Assembly: GCA_964639885.1 (NCBI GenBank) | Contig: CAZXEH010000004.1 | Location: forward strand, 1 to 64,000 | DNA from: JAGNLA01 sp964639885 | GTDB taxonomy: Bacteria > Caldisericota > Caldisericia > JAAYUI01 | Direction of reading: 5' to 3' | Length of the DNA: 64,000 nucleotides | Notes under the pieces: generated by a model | Databases searched by the model: none | What the model saw: only the letters and a program-made list of their open reading frames with translations | Told to the model about the DNA's origin: nothing | Translations under genes and position numbers: made by a program | Shown here: positions 29,566 through 37,645 of the stretch, piece after piece | Layout: the number at the start of each line of letters is the position of its first letter | Numbering within the stretch: the stretch's first letter is position 1

Positions 29566-32268
29566 CTACTTATTTGTTCCTGTCGAAAGATTAAGATCAT
29601 ACTTATATTTTTGGCCATTTTCATCTGTCAGTTCAATGGTCATCGTCAGGTTGTCAGGCAATGTCTGTACTGAGGATGTATCAAGGTTGACAATCAAGGT
29701 TTTTGCAGTATTTGCACCAACATACACCATGTCAGGCTGAGGCCTGCATACAGCATCTGAATTTGACGTTGCTGATAACCTGAACTGCTTCCATGCAGTC
29801 GACAGATTCGAAACAACAATTTTGACCGGAACAAACGAATTTTGCTGGACGGGTGGGCTCTTGCTGTCGACGAAAACAATCGGTTTTGACTCCTTTATGG
29901 AATCAACATCACACCAGCCGGCAGAGATTACTTTCTGTGTCTTGCGATTTTGAAGGAAAGCGACAAATCTTGCCTTCATCGGGTTGATGGAAAAACCTTC
30001 GGGCATTTTCGGTATCTCGAAGCTCATCCTGAGCATTGAACCATTGGCTTCCTCAGTCTTTTTATACTTGTTTGCGATAAGCCTTACGACGAAGTGGTGG
30101 TATTGCTCTCCATTGGTTGAGTTATACTCAATATCATCTTCTGTTAACAGAATTATAAGTTCATTTTCGGTTTGATTTTCGAGGTTGCAGTCTGGAATTT
30201 CTACGTAAACGGTTCCGGATGTTTCATTTATAGTCCCTGAAACGTTGAGCTGGTACTTTGACCTCTTGAATTCCTGGTCAAAATCTCCGCGCATTTTCCA
30301 GTATTCATTGGTCGATCCAGAGTATTTTCTTCCCCTGATCTTGTCGTGGGCAAGCTGTTTCCCGTTTGAAACGGTCTTTGCAGGGTTACCGTCAAACACA
30401 TTCAGCGGCACACCTTCCGCGCCATATTTCTTGAACTGCTCAAAATGTTCTGGTCTTGTGAATCCTGTGATTGTGAAATCAGCATCGTCCATCACGTGAT
30501 AGGCAACCGGAATTACAGCCCTGCCGGAATACTCGGAGAACATCCTGTACCCGGCCTCCCTTTGGTACCCGCATGGCTCGCACCAGTGGGCCGTGAATGT
30601 CTCGAGCAAAACGGTTGACTGGGGGTTTTGACCGGTTGAAACAAAAAGGGTCAAATCAAAAAAGGTCTTGTACTTGCCAGAATCTGTTGTTGCGGTGAGT
30701 CTGACCGTATACACGCCGGGGCGTAAAACGCCTACCGGCATCGCCATGACTGTTGCCTGGGTGGCATCTGCATCGAGTTTGTCCGGCGTAACATTTATTG
30801 AAAGTGTTGAGAGCGATACCTCTTCAGAACCTCTTGCCACCTTTGCCCAAGGCGGTTTGAAGACAATCTTGCCAAGCGTCAGGTTTACAGGTTCCCGTAG
30901 ACCTTTGCCACGCTCTATTGTCACTGATCCAGTGGAAGCATCGCCAGCAACCGTGAGTGATCGTGATGACTGGTCCGAGAACTTCAGGCCACCGCCGCCA
31001 TCACAGCTGGCTGTGATAGAAATATCAAGCCTTGCACCTGGAAGTTCAATTGCCAGGTTTGCATTGTTCACGCCAGCACTTTTAGGATTGTGCCTTATAT
31101 ATAGTGTTACCGATGACCCGACAACAAGTTTTGGTTCTACGTCAAAAAAACTGCCGGTAACTGAAACTTTCCCCACCTGGCATGGATGAGAAAGAAAATC
31201 GATCTTTAACGTTCGAATGTACTCCTTGTTCAATGAGACAGACCCAAAGTCGAGGGATGAGGGTGATGCTGCTATCTGGGGGTAGTCACCGATCTGGCCG
31301 GCAAACGGGAGTGGGGAGAGTCTTGGCTGCTCCAGAACCGTACCGATAGACTCGACCAGAATCCTAGCATTTCCTGAATCGGCAACATAAACATTCTCAC
31401 TGTCGGTTGCGATCGAAAGCGGGTGGTTCATACACCCTCTGGCATCAGTTGCTGAGTCATTTTTGGCAAGGTCGGAGAAGAAATAGTCGGTCGGTTTGTC
31501 ACGCCTGCCATACCTGCCCCAGATGATCGGGTTCACTCCCATCGCAGGATAAACAGCCACATCCGAAAGGGCTGAATCGAGAACGTACAGGTTTCCGTTC
31601 CTGTCCTCATGAAGGTCGGAAGGAAATCTTACAGACTGTGGCCAGTTCCCAGGAAGTCCAAACCTCAGCTTCTCCTGATGCTTTTCATCAAAAACGATGA
31701 CCTTACCGACGCCGGCATCCGAAATGGCGACACCTTTGCCGTAGCTTTCAATCGATTGTGGCCACGCAAGCTGGTTTGGGGTTATTCCAGCTGTGCAAAA
31801 CGATCCGAGATATCTTCCCGAAAGGCCGACAAGCTGAACCGTTCTGGCGCCCCTGTCCAGAATGTTGAGGACTGAAGCAGAGTCAATGCAAAGATCAAAT
31901 GGCTCTTTCAAAATTATGCTTTCAGGGAGCTCCAAAGCCTTTGGGTTTGTCAACCACCTGCCAAGTTTGGTAACCGTTTGCTTCTCACTGTCACAGACAA
32001 AGACCTGCCCATCGGGTGAAACTGCAATACCAGTCGGTGACTCAAAGATGCCATCGTATGTTTTTGCAACCACCTTCCATTCCTGATCAAAGCACAGGAC
32101 TGATTTCAAGCCGGTGTCGCAAACATAGACAAGACCATCATGGCAGGTTATTCGTGATGGGTTTTTGAGAATGCCGAAACCGAACTCATATCGGGCATTC
32201 TGTGATTTCACATGATGATTGGAAACAAGAACAGACAGGACTGCAATCAATGTCAAAAAACGTTTCAT
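29566..32268 (-). CDS. Secreted NHL-propeller / ASH / thioredoxin-fold protein (900 aa)
   Basis: A signal peptide (MKRFLTLIAVLSVLVS) precedes NHL/SMP-30-like beta-propeller repeats over about residues 25-320 (GLVYVCDTG, GQVFVCDSE, GNLYVLDS, ENVYVADSGNAR). An ASH/Hydin-like beta-sandwich follows from about 335 (SPSSLDFGSVSLN), then another beta-rich domain. A thioredoxin-like fold with the redox motif HWCEPCG (cysteines near 563 and 566) resembles the Omp28-type 'FT..WC..C' segment. The C-terminal 200 residues look Ig-like. NHL propellers bind ligands or proteins; a CxxC thioredoxin fold outside the membrane suggests disulfide chemistry. It lies immediately upstream of giant gene C, whose protein has conserved cysteines, so an assistant role is possible but unproven. 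The ATG at 32268 coincides with the predicted transcription start, with no ribosome site. Confidence 0.9.
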   Translation of the reverse strand: MKRFLTLIAVLSVLVSNHHVKSQNARYEFGFGILKNPSRITCHDGLVYVCDTGLKSVLCFDQEWKVVAKTYDGIFESPTGIAVSPDGQVFVCDSEKQTVTKLGRWLTNPKALELPESIILKEPFDLCIDSASVLNILDRGARTVQLVGLSGRYLGSFCTAGITPNQLAWPQSIESYGKGVAISDAGVGKVIVFDEKHQEKLRFGLPGNWPQSVRFPSDLHEDRNGNLYVLDSALSDVAVYPAMGVNPIIWGRYGRRDKPTDYFFSDLAKNDSATDARGCMNHPLSIATDSENVYVADSGNARILVESIGTVLEQPRLSPLPFAGQIGDYPQIAASPSSLDFGSVSLNKEYIRTLKIDFLSHPCQVGKVSVTGSFFDVEPKLVVGSSVTLYIRHNPKSAGVNNANLAIELPGARLDISITASCDGGGGLKFSDQSSRSLTVAGDASTGSVTIERGKGLREPVNLTLGKIVFKPPWAKVARGSEEVSLSTLSINVTPDKLDADATQATVMAMPVGVLRPGVYTVRLTATTDSGKYKTFFDLTLFVSTGQNPQSTVLLETFTAHWCEPCGYQREAGYRMFSEYSGRAVIPVAYHVMDDADFTITGFTRPEHFEQFKKYGAEGVPLNVFDGNPAKTVSNGKQLAHDKIRGRKYSGSTNEYWKMRGDFDQEFKRSKYQLNVSGTINETSGTVYVEIPDCNLENQTENELIILLTEDDIEYNSTNGEQYHHFVVRLIANKYKKTEEANGSMLRMSFEIPKMPEGFSINPMKARFVAFLQNRKTQKVISAGWCDVDSIKESKPIVFVDSKSPPVQQNSFVPVKIVVSNLSTAWKQFRLSATSNSDAVCRPQPDMVYVGANTAKTLIVNLDTSSVQTLPDNLTMTIELTDENGQKYKYDLNLSTGTNK

Positions 32269-32276
32269 TATGGAAA

Positions 32277-32305
32277 AGAATACGGATTGAATTGCAGTCT
32301 GTCAA
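32277..32305 (-). promoter_or_regulatory. Consensus sigma-70 promoter, leaderless start of the 900-aa gene
   Basis: On the minus strand TTGACA (32300-32305), a 17-bp spacer, then TATTCT (32277-32282). The ATG follows after 8 bases, so RNA would start at or within two bases of the start codon. No Shine-Dalgarno sequence is present. Confidence 0.75.
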
Positions 32306-32318
32306 TGACAGAACATTT

Positions 32319-32975
32319 TTATTTGTTGGTGGTCTTCAGATTGCCTTCAGCGTCTTCCGTGCCCACCCAAACAAACTTCCCCGGGCCATAAAGGGTTATC
32401 TCGAATTTTTCCGGTGTCTTTGGATTTTCTACCAGGATTAGCTTCCACTCGTCTTTGACATACTGGTAGATGCGGGATCCTGGAACATCTTGAAGTGTCC
32501 CCGTGTTTTCGAGTTTCCAGTTTTGTGAAAAGGATTTCGGCACCTTTGAACCCAGGAGTTTTTCGATCTTTCCAGCCGTCTCAATCTTTATATCGGATTT
32601 CACCTTGAGTGAGACTCCGCCAGTCGATGGAGCACTGTTGACAACGACCTTATCGGCGATGATTTTTTCGCTTCCATACTTGCCGGTAACCGAAACCGTT
32701 GCATCGTTTGCAAGTTTTGCTTCCTTGCCTTTCGCATCGACAACAGTTGCACCCGAAAAATCAACCAGGCTTCTTCCAGGCAGGTCTTCCAGCTTTTGTG
32801 GAAGGGTAACGAGCGTGAACCCCTTGTCGCCAATGTCATTGACGATTCCAACAATTGGAGTCTTTATGTCGCCAAACACTTTTTGCTCAGGCTTTTTGTC
32901 AGGAGTTTGAACTGCTTGCCCGCAACCGGCGAGCAATATTATCGCTGCGACAAGGACGATGCTACCTTTTCTCAT
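32319..32975 (-). CDS. Putative lipoprotein, DUF5666-like, 218 aa
   Basis: A lipoprotein signal is clear: MRKGSIVLVAAIILLAGC with the lipobox LAGC and Cys18 as the predicted lipidated residue. The body is a small beta-rich repeat (GIVNDIGDKGFTLVTL, ATVSVTGKYGSEKIIADKVVV) reminiscent of DUF5666/OB-like domains. A C-terminal half follows (YQYVKDEWKLILVENP, ITLYGPGKFVWVG). It is the last gene of the sigma/anti-sigma/lipoprotein operon and overlaps the preceding lipoprotein by 14 nt. The start is set by GAGGAAAGAT-ATG. I do not recognise a specific family; a ligand-sensing or accessory role beside the sigma pair is inferred. Its layout parallels its neighbour, so the two may be distant duplicates. 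Confidence 0.85.
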   Translation of the reverse strand: MRKGSIVLVAAIILLAGCGQAVQTPDKKPEQKVFGDIKTPIVGIVNDIGDKGFTLVTLPQKLEDLPGRSLVDFSGATVVDAKGKEAKLANDATVSVTGKYGSEKIIADKVVVNSAPSTGGVSLKVKSDIKIETAGKIEKLLGSKVPKSFSQNWKLENTGTLQDVPGSRIYQYVKDEWKLILVENPKTPEKFEITLYGPGKFVWVGTEDAEGNLKTTNK

Positions 32976-33612
32976 ATCTTTCCTCGATTACTTTTCCGTC
33001 TTTTCTAATTCTTCCGCTCCAGACTGACATACCCGAACCAGCCTTGAGCAACATTATATCGAATTCCGAAACGTCTGAATCCTTGACCCATGTAAGCCTC
33101 AGGGTGTAAGCACCGCTTACATAAACCCTCATAACTTCGAGTTTGGTAACCTGGGTGTCTTTGCCGTTGACCTTCCATGAGCCTTTTCCAGGTATGCCGG
33201 AATTTTCATGGTTTTTGTTAATGTAGTCAATGATTGAGGTCAGGGCTGATTCAGGAGACATCATCACCTTCTGCCCCATTGGCATAAGGCCGGGCCAGTC
33301 GGTTATTATAATGTTGTCGGCAAGCAGACCATCGGATGATTCAACATAAACCGACTGATCTTTGGCAAGAGTGTCAGTTGTTACAGCTTTCCCGTTGTAA
33401 ACAACTTTTGCTTTCTGCGATATCTCGATTGCTGTCTTTCCGGTATCTGTCTGGATTTCTGCCTGGATGTCAGAACCTTTGACTATCGCCAGAACTTTCC
33501 CCGAGAGCGGATAAGGGTTGGGCTTGTCCGGTTTTTCGATTTCCTTTTCACCGCAACCGACCAGAAAAACAAGTGCGGCTGAACAGGCAATAGCAAGGAT
33601 TTTTTTCATCAT
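32962..33612 (-). CDS. Putative lipoprotein, 216 aa
   Basis: The N-terminus MMKKILAIACSAALVFLVGC ends in a lipobox (LVGC, Cys20). The next segment (LSGKVLAIVKGSDIQ, KAKVVYNGKAVTTDTLAK, VYVESSDGLLADNII) has the beta-strand rhythm of small OB/DUF5666-like domains. The C-terminal half (YTLRLTWVKDSDVSEFDIMLL) is unassigned. The start codon overlaps the stop of the upstream anti-sigma candidate (ATGATGA), so the genes are probably translationally coupled. No enzymatic motif is visible. Together with the following lipoprotein it could sense the envelope state for the sigma factor; that is inference from context. Confidence 0.85.
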   Translation of the reverse strand: MMKKILAIACSAALVFLVGCGEKEIEKPDKPNPYPLSGKVLAIVKGSDIQAEIQTDTGKTAIEISQKAKVVYNGKAVTTDTLAKDQSVYVESSDGLLADNIIITDWPGLMPMGQKVMMSPESALTSIIDYINKNHENSGIPGKGSWKVNGKDTQVTKLEVMRVYVSGAYTLRLTWVKDSDVSEFDIMLLKAGSGMSVWSGRIRKDGKVIEERYEKR

Positions 33613-34382
33613 TTCGGTGAGAAGGTGATGGTGACATCGATCATGCCAGCCATTGTATTGAACACCATCGGACCTGAAACATCACCCACGGTTTTTTTGG
33701 CCATCTCAAGCCATTTCGCAAAATCCACTGCTTTAAGTGAAACGGTCATCTTATAAAGTTTTTTTGAGTCCCTCACGTCTTTTTCTTTGGTAAGCACTTC
33801 AGAGGTGACTTTTGTTGAGAATTTTCCCGAGTTATAGCGAAGGTCAGTCCATGCTTTCCATGTATCGGTGCTCTTGACTGAAAGGTTTATCGCCGGCATC
33901 CCTTCCATAGCTTTTTCATCAAGCATGCCGGGTGTTCTCTTCATCTCTTTGATCTCTTCAGGAGTAGCCTGTCTTGATGCCTTGTTTGAGTTATCCTTGC
34001 CGGCACCCGATTGCTCGACTGTGCTTTTCGGCTGCGGAACCATTTTGGCGATTGTTGAATCCTCGGCACCAGATGTTGTTCCATCTGCAACCTTACCAGA
34101 ATCTGCTTCATCTTTCGGCATTGACTTGTCAGCAACGGTGAGGGCCATCGGTGGCTCTGTCGGAACACTGCTATTTTTGAAGATTCCAGTGCTGAAAACA
34201 ACACCTGCAACCAGCAGGCAGACAGCGGCAGAACCAATTCCAATCCAGAGAGCAAACGGTTTTTTTGCAGATTTTCCTTCAACTCTTATTTTTGCCATCA
34301 CCTGGTTCGTCAGTGTGTCTGGCGGTTCATCCCTGAGCATTTTCAGGGTTTCGTTCAGTTTGTTTTCGAAATTGTCCATCAT
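33609..34382 (-). CDS. Single-pass membrane protein, probable anti-sigma factor (257 aa)
   Basis: The start chosen is the ATG at 34382, 7 nt after the sigma stop, with AAGGAA as ribosome site; a longer in-frame extension would run into the sigma gene. Residues 1-38 are a charged cytoplasmic segment (ENKLNETLKMLRDEPPDTL). One transmembrane helix follows at about 40-62 (FALWIGIGSAAVCLLVAGVV). Then comes a low-complexity Lys/Ser/Asp-rich linker and a C-terminal extracytoplasmic domain (INLSVKSTDTWKAW, MIDVTITFSP). Topology and position directly after an ECF sigma gene fit an anti-sigma factor. However, the HxxxCxxC zinc motif typical of the ZAS class is absent, so the sigma-binding segment would be of another type. 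Confidence 0.8.
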   Translation of the reverse strand: MMDNFENKLNETLKMLRDEPPDTLTNQVMAKIRVEGKSAKKPFALWIGIGSAAVCLLVAGVVFSTGIFKNSSVPTEPPMALTVADKSMPKDEADSGKVADGTTSGAEDSTIAKMVPQPKSTVEQSGAGKDNSNKASRQATPEEIKEMKRTPGMLDEKAMEGMPAINLSVKSTDTWKAWTDLRYNSGKFSTKVTSEVLTKEKDVRDSKKLYKMTVSLKAVDFAKWLEMAKKTVGDVSGPMVFNTMAGMIDVTITFSPK

Positions 34383-34389
34383 GCGTTCC

Positions 34390-34959
34390 TTACACCTGAA
34401 GGCTGCCATACGTTCGCACAAGGATTTCCCTGAGCTCCTGTTTGGCCCTGAAAAGTCTGGATTTAACGGTTCCTTCCGGAATTCCGAGTATCACTGCCGC
34501 ATCCTTGATGTCAACCTCTTCAACCTGGCAGAGGATCAGAGTGGCTTTCAGGTCTTCGCTCAGATGTGCTATGGCCTTCCTGATGTTTTCCGTTGTCGTT
34601 ATTTCGATAATGCGGTCTTCCGGGAGTTCCGAGCCGTCCTTAACCTCGAGTGGGCAGTCCTGGGCAAGCGATTCGATGTGGATGCTCTCCCTCTTCTTCC
34701 TCAGGTAGTTGAGGCTGGTGGTGTAGACTACGCGTCCCAGCCAGGCCTTGAACGGATGGTCAGGCTTGTAAAGCCCGATCTGCCTGAAAACCCTCAGGAA
34801 CGATTCCTGGGTCATGTCCAAAGCCATCTCCCTTGATCCGGAAAGCTGGCTGGTGAAGTTGAAGACAAAGGCCTTGTACTCCTCGATGATTGCCGAGAAG
34901 CACTCGCTGTCGCCTTTCTTCACCTTTGCTGCAATCTCAACTACTTCTTGCGGGTTCAC
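34390..34959 (-). CDS. ECF-type RNA polymerase sigma factor (189 aa)
   Basis: The protein contains sigma region 2 (ECFSAIIEEYKAFVFNF, then ALDMTQESFLRVFRQ with the -10-binding helix) and region 4 (GIPEGTVKSRLFRAKQEL, the -35-recognition helix-turn-helix), the two-domain layout of extracytoplasmic-function sigma factors. I place the start at the GTG at 34959. It begins at the usual distance before region 2 and lies 7 nt after a TATAAT. The longer ATG start at 35037 has no ribosome site and abuts the divergent gene. It leads an operon with a membrane anti-sigma candidate and two lipoproteins, which suggests response to an envelope signal. Its regulon is unknown; the promoters of the giant genes are sigma-54 type and so are probably not direct targets. 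Confidence 0.85.
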   Translation of the reverse strand: MNPQEVVEIAAKVKKGDSECFSAIIEEYKAFVFNFTSQLSGSREMALDMTQESFLRVFRQIGLYKPDHPFKAWLGRVVYTTSLNYLRKKRESIHIESLAQDCPLEVKDGSELPEDRIIEITTTENIRKAIAHLSEDLKATLILCQVEEVDIKDAAVILGIPEGTVKSRLFRAKQELREILVRTYGSLQV

Positions 34960-34966
34960 GGGTGGT

Positions 34967-34994
34967 ATTATATCCAGACTTTCAACACCCTCAA
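34967..34994 (-). promoter_or_regulatory. Promoter of the ECF sigma operon (leaderless GTG start)
   Basis: Minus strand: TTGAGG (34989-34994), 16-bp spacer, perfect TATAAT (34967-34972). Seven bases separate it from the GTG at 34959, so the transcript would begin at the start codon. Confidence 0.55.
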
Positions 34995-35026
34995 GGCTTG
35001 CAGTTTCCTTTAACTTGATAAAGCAA

Positions 35027-35032
35027 TAGAAT
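35027..35032 (+). promoter_or_regulatory. -10 element of the divergent propeller operon (possible leaderless start)
   Basis: TAGAAT lies exactly 7 nt before the ATG at 35040, and no ribosome site is present. A convincing -35 hexamer is lacking (TTTCCT at 17 bp spacing), so this is the weakest of the leaderless candidates. Confidence 0.4.
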
Positions 35033-35039
35033 CTCATCT

Positions 35040-35888
35040 ATGAGCGAAAACCAAGAGAAAACGATAACCGACCGCGAGCTTTGGAAGAAAGCTGAAAACG
35101 TCAACAAAGCCAAATTCCTCACCCTCATGGGGCAGTCTCCCAAAACCGCCTGGATACTGGCACTAATCGGCATTGTGCTGGTTCTGGCACTTGCCTTTCT
35201 GGTTCCGAATCCAGACCCGAAAATAAAATCGGCCTCCCAGTCCGGGGACAGGATCGCAATCCTGACAGAAAACAAGCTCCTGTTTGCCGACAAGAAAGAG
35301 CGTCAACTAGGTGAAGCAGAGATAAGCAACCAGGCCATCTCTGTTGCAGCGGGCAAGGATGTGGTCGCTGTGGCACTCCGTTCTGAAAACCTCGTCAGCC
35401 TCTACGACTGGTCAGGCAAAAAACTCAAGGAGATCGAGATCGAGTCCCCATCGGCAGTTGGCGTTGGCTCAAGCTGGGTCTATGTCTTTACAGGCAACGA
35501 GATCAAGGTTTTTGATAACGGCAAAGTCGTCAACACAATGTTTACAAGTGGCGTGAAGGTTACCAAAGCCATACAGGAAACCGATTCTGTCTGGGTTCAG
35601 GATTACATGTCGCTTTGGAAGAGCAACCCGATGGGCTGGATTCCTGTTCAGGTTGAAAACGAGAAAGACTACAGGTCGGCCTGGGTTTCAGACAAAATCA
35701 ACCTACTTTATGATGACGAGATACTGACAACCGACCTTGACGGCAAGACAGTCGAAAAGTCGCCGATCCCTGAATGGGCCGACAAAAATTCATGGCTCTG
35801 TTCAGACCTTGTCTCCATAAACTCTGGCAAGATCAGGATCGGATCAATTAAAGACGTTCAACCCTACGAAATTGAACTTAAGAAATGA
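35040..35888 (+). CDS. Membrane-anchored beta-propeller-like protein (282 aa)
   Basis: A charged cytoplasmic N-terminus (residues 1-37) precedes a single transmembrane helix (WILALIGIVLVLALAFLV, about 38-56). The extracytoplasmic part consists of short repeated beta-blade units (GDRIAILTENKLLFAD, GKDVVAVALRSENLVSLYD, SSWVYVFTGNEIKVFDNG). The repeat rhythm suggests a small WD40/PQQ-like propeller, but blade number is uncertain. It is divergent from the ECF sigma operon, with starts only about 80 bp apart, and overlaps the next gene by ATGA. A protein-protein or sensory role at the membrane is inferred; no catalytic motif is seen. Confidence 0.82.
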   Translation: MSENQEKTITDRELWKKAENVNKAKFLTLMGQSPKTAWILALIGIVLVLALAFLVPNPDPKIKSASQSGDRIAILTENKLLFADKKERQLGEAEISNQAISVAAGKDVVAVALRSENLVSLYDWSGKKLKEIEIESPSAVGVGSSWVYVFTGNEIKVFDNGKVVNTMFTSGVKVTKAIQETDSVWVQDYMSLWKSNPMGWIPVQVENEKDYRSAWVSDKINLLYDDEILTTDLDGKTVEKSPIPEWADKNSWLCSDLVSINSGKIRIGSIKDVQPYEIELKK

Positions 35889-37081
35889 AAAGAATCTCAA
35901 TTTTCCTCCTGTTGGCCACATTCGCACTCTCATCATGCAACCAACCGCTCTCAAAGATGTGGACGGAAACGGGCAAATTCTCAATCACGCCTGTCTCATG
36001 GGGCAAGCTCCTCTGGGGCAGCCAGGACACATTCGGCATGTCCGGCCCAAACGGCAAACCGCTGTGGTCAAAAAACCTTGATGGCGTCAAGTGGACAAGC
36101 GTCACAAACATGGGTGGCAGACTTTTTGTTATCGGCGACAGCAGGATATTGGCCAGAATAAACGAAAACGGCGACGTCCTCTGGAAAGTCGAGAACTCAC
36201 CGGGTGTGGGCATTTATCCGGTTGCAGTTACAGAAAAACTCATCATCACGGCTTTTGACACCAGCACCGAATACCAGCAGAACCCTGTCAGCCTGCTGGC
36301 TCTCGACATTGAAACCGGCAGCCATGTCTGGCAGCTTGAAGATCATGACTACTCCGGCGCCCTCACCATTCCGGTCTCGAAAATGGCAGCCAGCTACATC
36401 GTCATCCCGCAAATGGTCGGCGATTCCGTGTTTCTTGAAGGCTTCGACCTAAACGATGGCAAGTTCCTGTGGAGAAAAACCTGGGACAAACCGCCATCAG
36501 GCCAGTTTCCGATACTTGAGTGCACAAAGGATTTCTGCTGGGTCTGGAAGAAAACGACCTCAGGCATTGAATTTGGCACAATCGACAAAAGGACTGGAGC
36601 AGTCAAAACCGCAAAGTATCAGGACATGACCGGGCTTGTTGACAAAAAGGTCATCGACGGCAGACTTTTCCTGAAGTTCAGAAGCGGGTTGCTTTCCATC
36701 GACAGCATACTGGCCATCAAGAAGATTGAAGGCATCTGGTTCCCACTCTGTCAGATAACTGGCACGAACAAACTGGCCGTTATCGACAACCAGTGCACAA
36801 CCATCGCCGTCTCCGACATGAACCTTGCCAGCGCAAAAAAGGCTTTCAATGTCAACGTTTGCTACCTCGGCATTCCTGGAGCCGGTCTGGGTGAGGTTTA
36901 TTTCTATCCGGTCACATCCCCTGTTGATTTTCCAACATTCCGCTGCCAGCTTTCAAACGCCGAAGACATCAAGACAATCTACGAAATTCCAAGCACGATG
37001 AGGCAGCTTGGGAAAGGCAAATCCCTGAACGATCTGGTGATTCTGATCAAGAAACTCAAAGCCTCCGGTTTAGTTCGTTGA
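35885..37081 (+). CDS. Lipoprotein with PQQ-like beta-propeller (398 aa)
   Basis: The lipoprotein signal MKRISIFLLLATFALSSC has the lipobox LSSC (Cys18). The rest forms PQQ/quinoprotein-type propeller blades marked by G-x-x-x-W units (GKPLWSKNLDGVKWTSV, ENGDVLWKVENSPGVG, ETGSHVWQLEDHDYSG, NDGKFLWRKTWDKP, similar to BamB-type repeats). No PQQ-binding or dehydrogenase residues can be claimed. It overlaps the preceding membrane propeller gene by 4 nt (ATGA), so the two are cotranscribed and may form one envelope complex. The final codons overlap the -35 element of the following tRNA promoter. Confidence 0.87.
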   Translation: MKRISIFLLLATFALSSCNQPLSKMWTETGKFSITPVSWGKLLWGSQDTFGMSGPNGKPLWSKNLDGVKWTSVTNMGGRLFVIGDSRILARINENGDVLWKVENSPGVGIYPVAVTEKLIITAFDTSTEYQQNPVSLLALDIETGSHVWQLEDHDYSGALTIPVSKMAASYIVIPQMVGDSVFLEGFDLNDGKFLWRKTWDKPPSGQFPILECTKDFCWVWKKTTSGIEFGTIDKRTGAVKTAKYQDMTGLVDKKVIDGRLFLKFRSGLLSIDSILAIKKIEGIWFPLCQITGTNKLAVIDNQCTTIAVSDMNLASAKKAFNVNVCYLGIPGAGLGEVYFYPVTSPVDFPTFRCQLSNAEDIKTIYEIPSTMRQLGKGKSLNDLVILIKKLKASGLVR

Positions 37082-37106
37082 TTTGGTTTGGAAGTTCATC
37101 TAAAAT
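37078..37106 (+). promoter_or_regulatory. Promoter of tRNA-Leu
   Basis: TTGATT (37078-37083), a 17-bp spacer, then TAAAAT (37101-37106), about 15 nt before the mature tRNA. The -35 hexamer overlaps the stop codon of the preceding gene. Confidence 0.6.
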
Positions 37107-37121
37107 GTCTCTCACCTACAT

Positions 37122-37206
37122 GCCGAAGTGGCGGAACTGGCAGACGCGACGGTCTCAAAATCCGTTGGACCAAACATCCGTGAGGGTTCGAGTCCCTCCT
37201 TCGGCA
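37122..37206 (+). tRNA. tRNA-Leu (anticodon CAA)
   Basis: The 85-nt sequence folds as a class II tRNA. The acceptor stem is GCCGAAG/CTTCGGC with discriminator A. The D-arm contains GGC-AGAC, the anticodon loop CTCAAAA gives CAA, a long variable arm carries GGA..TCC, and the T-arm is GAGGG-TTCGAGT-CCCTC. CAA reads UUG leucine codons. The CCA end is not encoded (GAA follows the discriminator), so it must be added after transcription. Confidence 0.95.
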
Positions 37207-37238
37207 GAATGCCTCGACAAAGTCGAGGGTTAAAACTG

Positions 37239-37287
37239 ATCCCTTTGAACAAACCTAATTGGAAATCACTGGCAAAGCCAGATGATT
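37239..37287. repeat. Repeat R0, copy 1 (49 bp)
   Basis: Begins ATCCCTTTGA and ends with the hairpin CTGGCAAAGCCAG and ATGATT. Similar to 37420-37468. Each copy follows a perfect short hairpin (CCTCGAC type here, CCTCAGC type there). Confidence 0.8.
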
Positions 37288-37331
37288 TCATTGATTCCGA
37301 TTGATTATCAAAGAAAAGATAAGAATATTCT

Positions 37332-37389
37332 AATCCTTCGCCCGACTGAAAGTTGGGAGAAGGTGGCTGAAAGCCGGATGAGGGAGTTT
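37332..37389. repeat. Repeat R1, copy 1 (58 bp)
   Basis: Contains CCTTCGCCCGACTGAAAG and GCCGGATGAGGG. Differs from 37588-37645 by one base. Confidence 0.92.
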
Positions 37390-37419
37390 TAAACCTCAGC
37401 TAACGCTGAGGGGTACGAA

Positions 37420-37468
37420 ATCCCTTTGATTAATCTAATCTGGAAATCACTGGCCAAGCCAGATGATT
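37420..37468. repeat. Repeat R0, copy 2 (49 bp)
   Basis: Second, diverged copy of 37239-37287, with the hairpin variant CTGGCCAAGCCAG. Confidence 0.8.
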
Positions 37469-37469
37469 A

Positions 37470-37558
37470 ATGCGGCTCCGCCGATAAAGAACTAAACCTA
37501 TTAAACATGCTTGATATTGAATTCTCGAAATAAATTCGAGAATTCTTTGAGTCTGAGT
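37470..37558. repeat. Repeat R2, copy 1 (89 bp)
   Basis: Starts ATGCGGCTCCGCCG and contains the perfect hairpin GAATTCTCGAA/TTCGAGAATTC. Differs from 37646-37734 at two positions. Confidence 0.92.
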
Positions 37559-37587
37559 TGTAATTAACAAAAAGAAAAGAACTACAA

Positions 37588-37645
37588 AATCCTTCGCCCG
37601 ACTGAAAGTTGGGAGAAGGTGGCTGGAAGCCGGATGAGGGAGTTT
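37588..37645. repeat. Repeat R1, copy 2 (58 bp)
   Basis: One mismatch to 37332-37389. Here it directly abuts R2 copy 2, whereas copy 1 is separated from R2 by an R0 unit, so the array is mosaic and not a simple tandem duplication. Confidence 0.92.

Noticed and set aside
34390..35037. Longer ECF sigma protein starting at ATG 35037
   Set aside because: It has no ribosome site, its extension is not sigma-like, and it would include the promoter that precedes the GTG at 34959.
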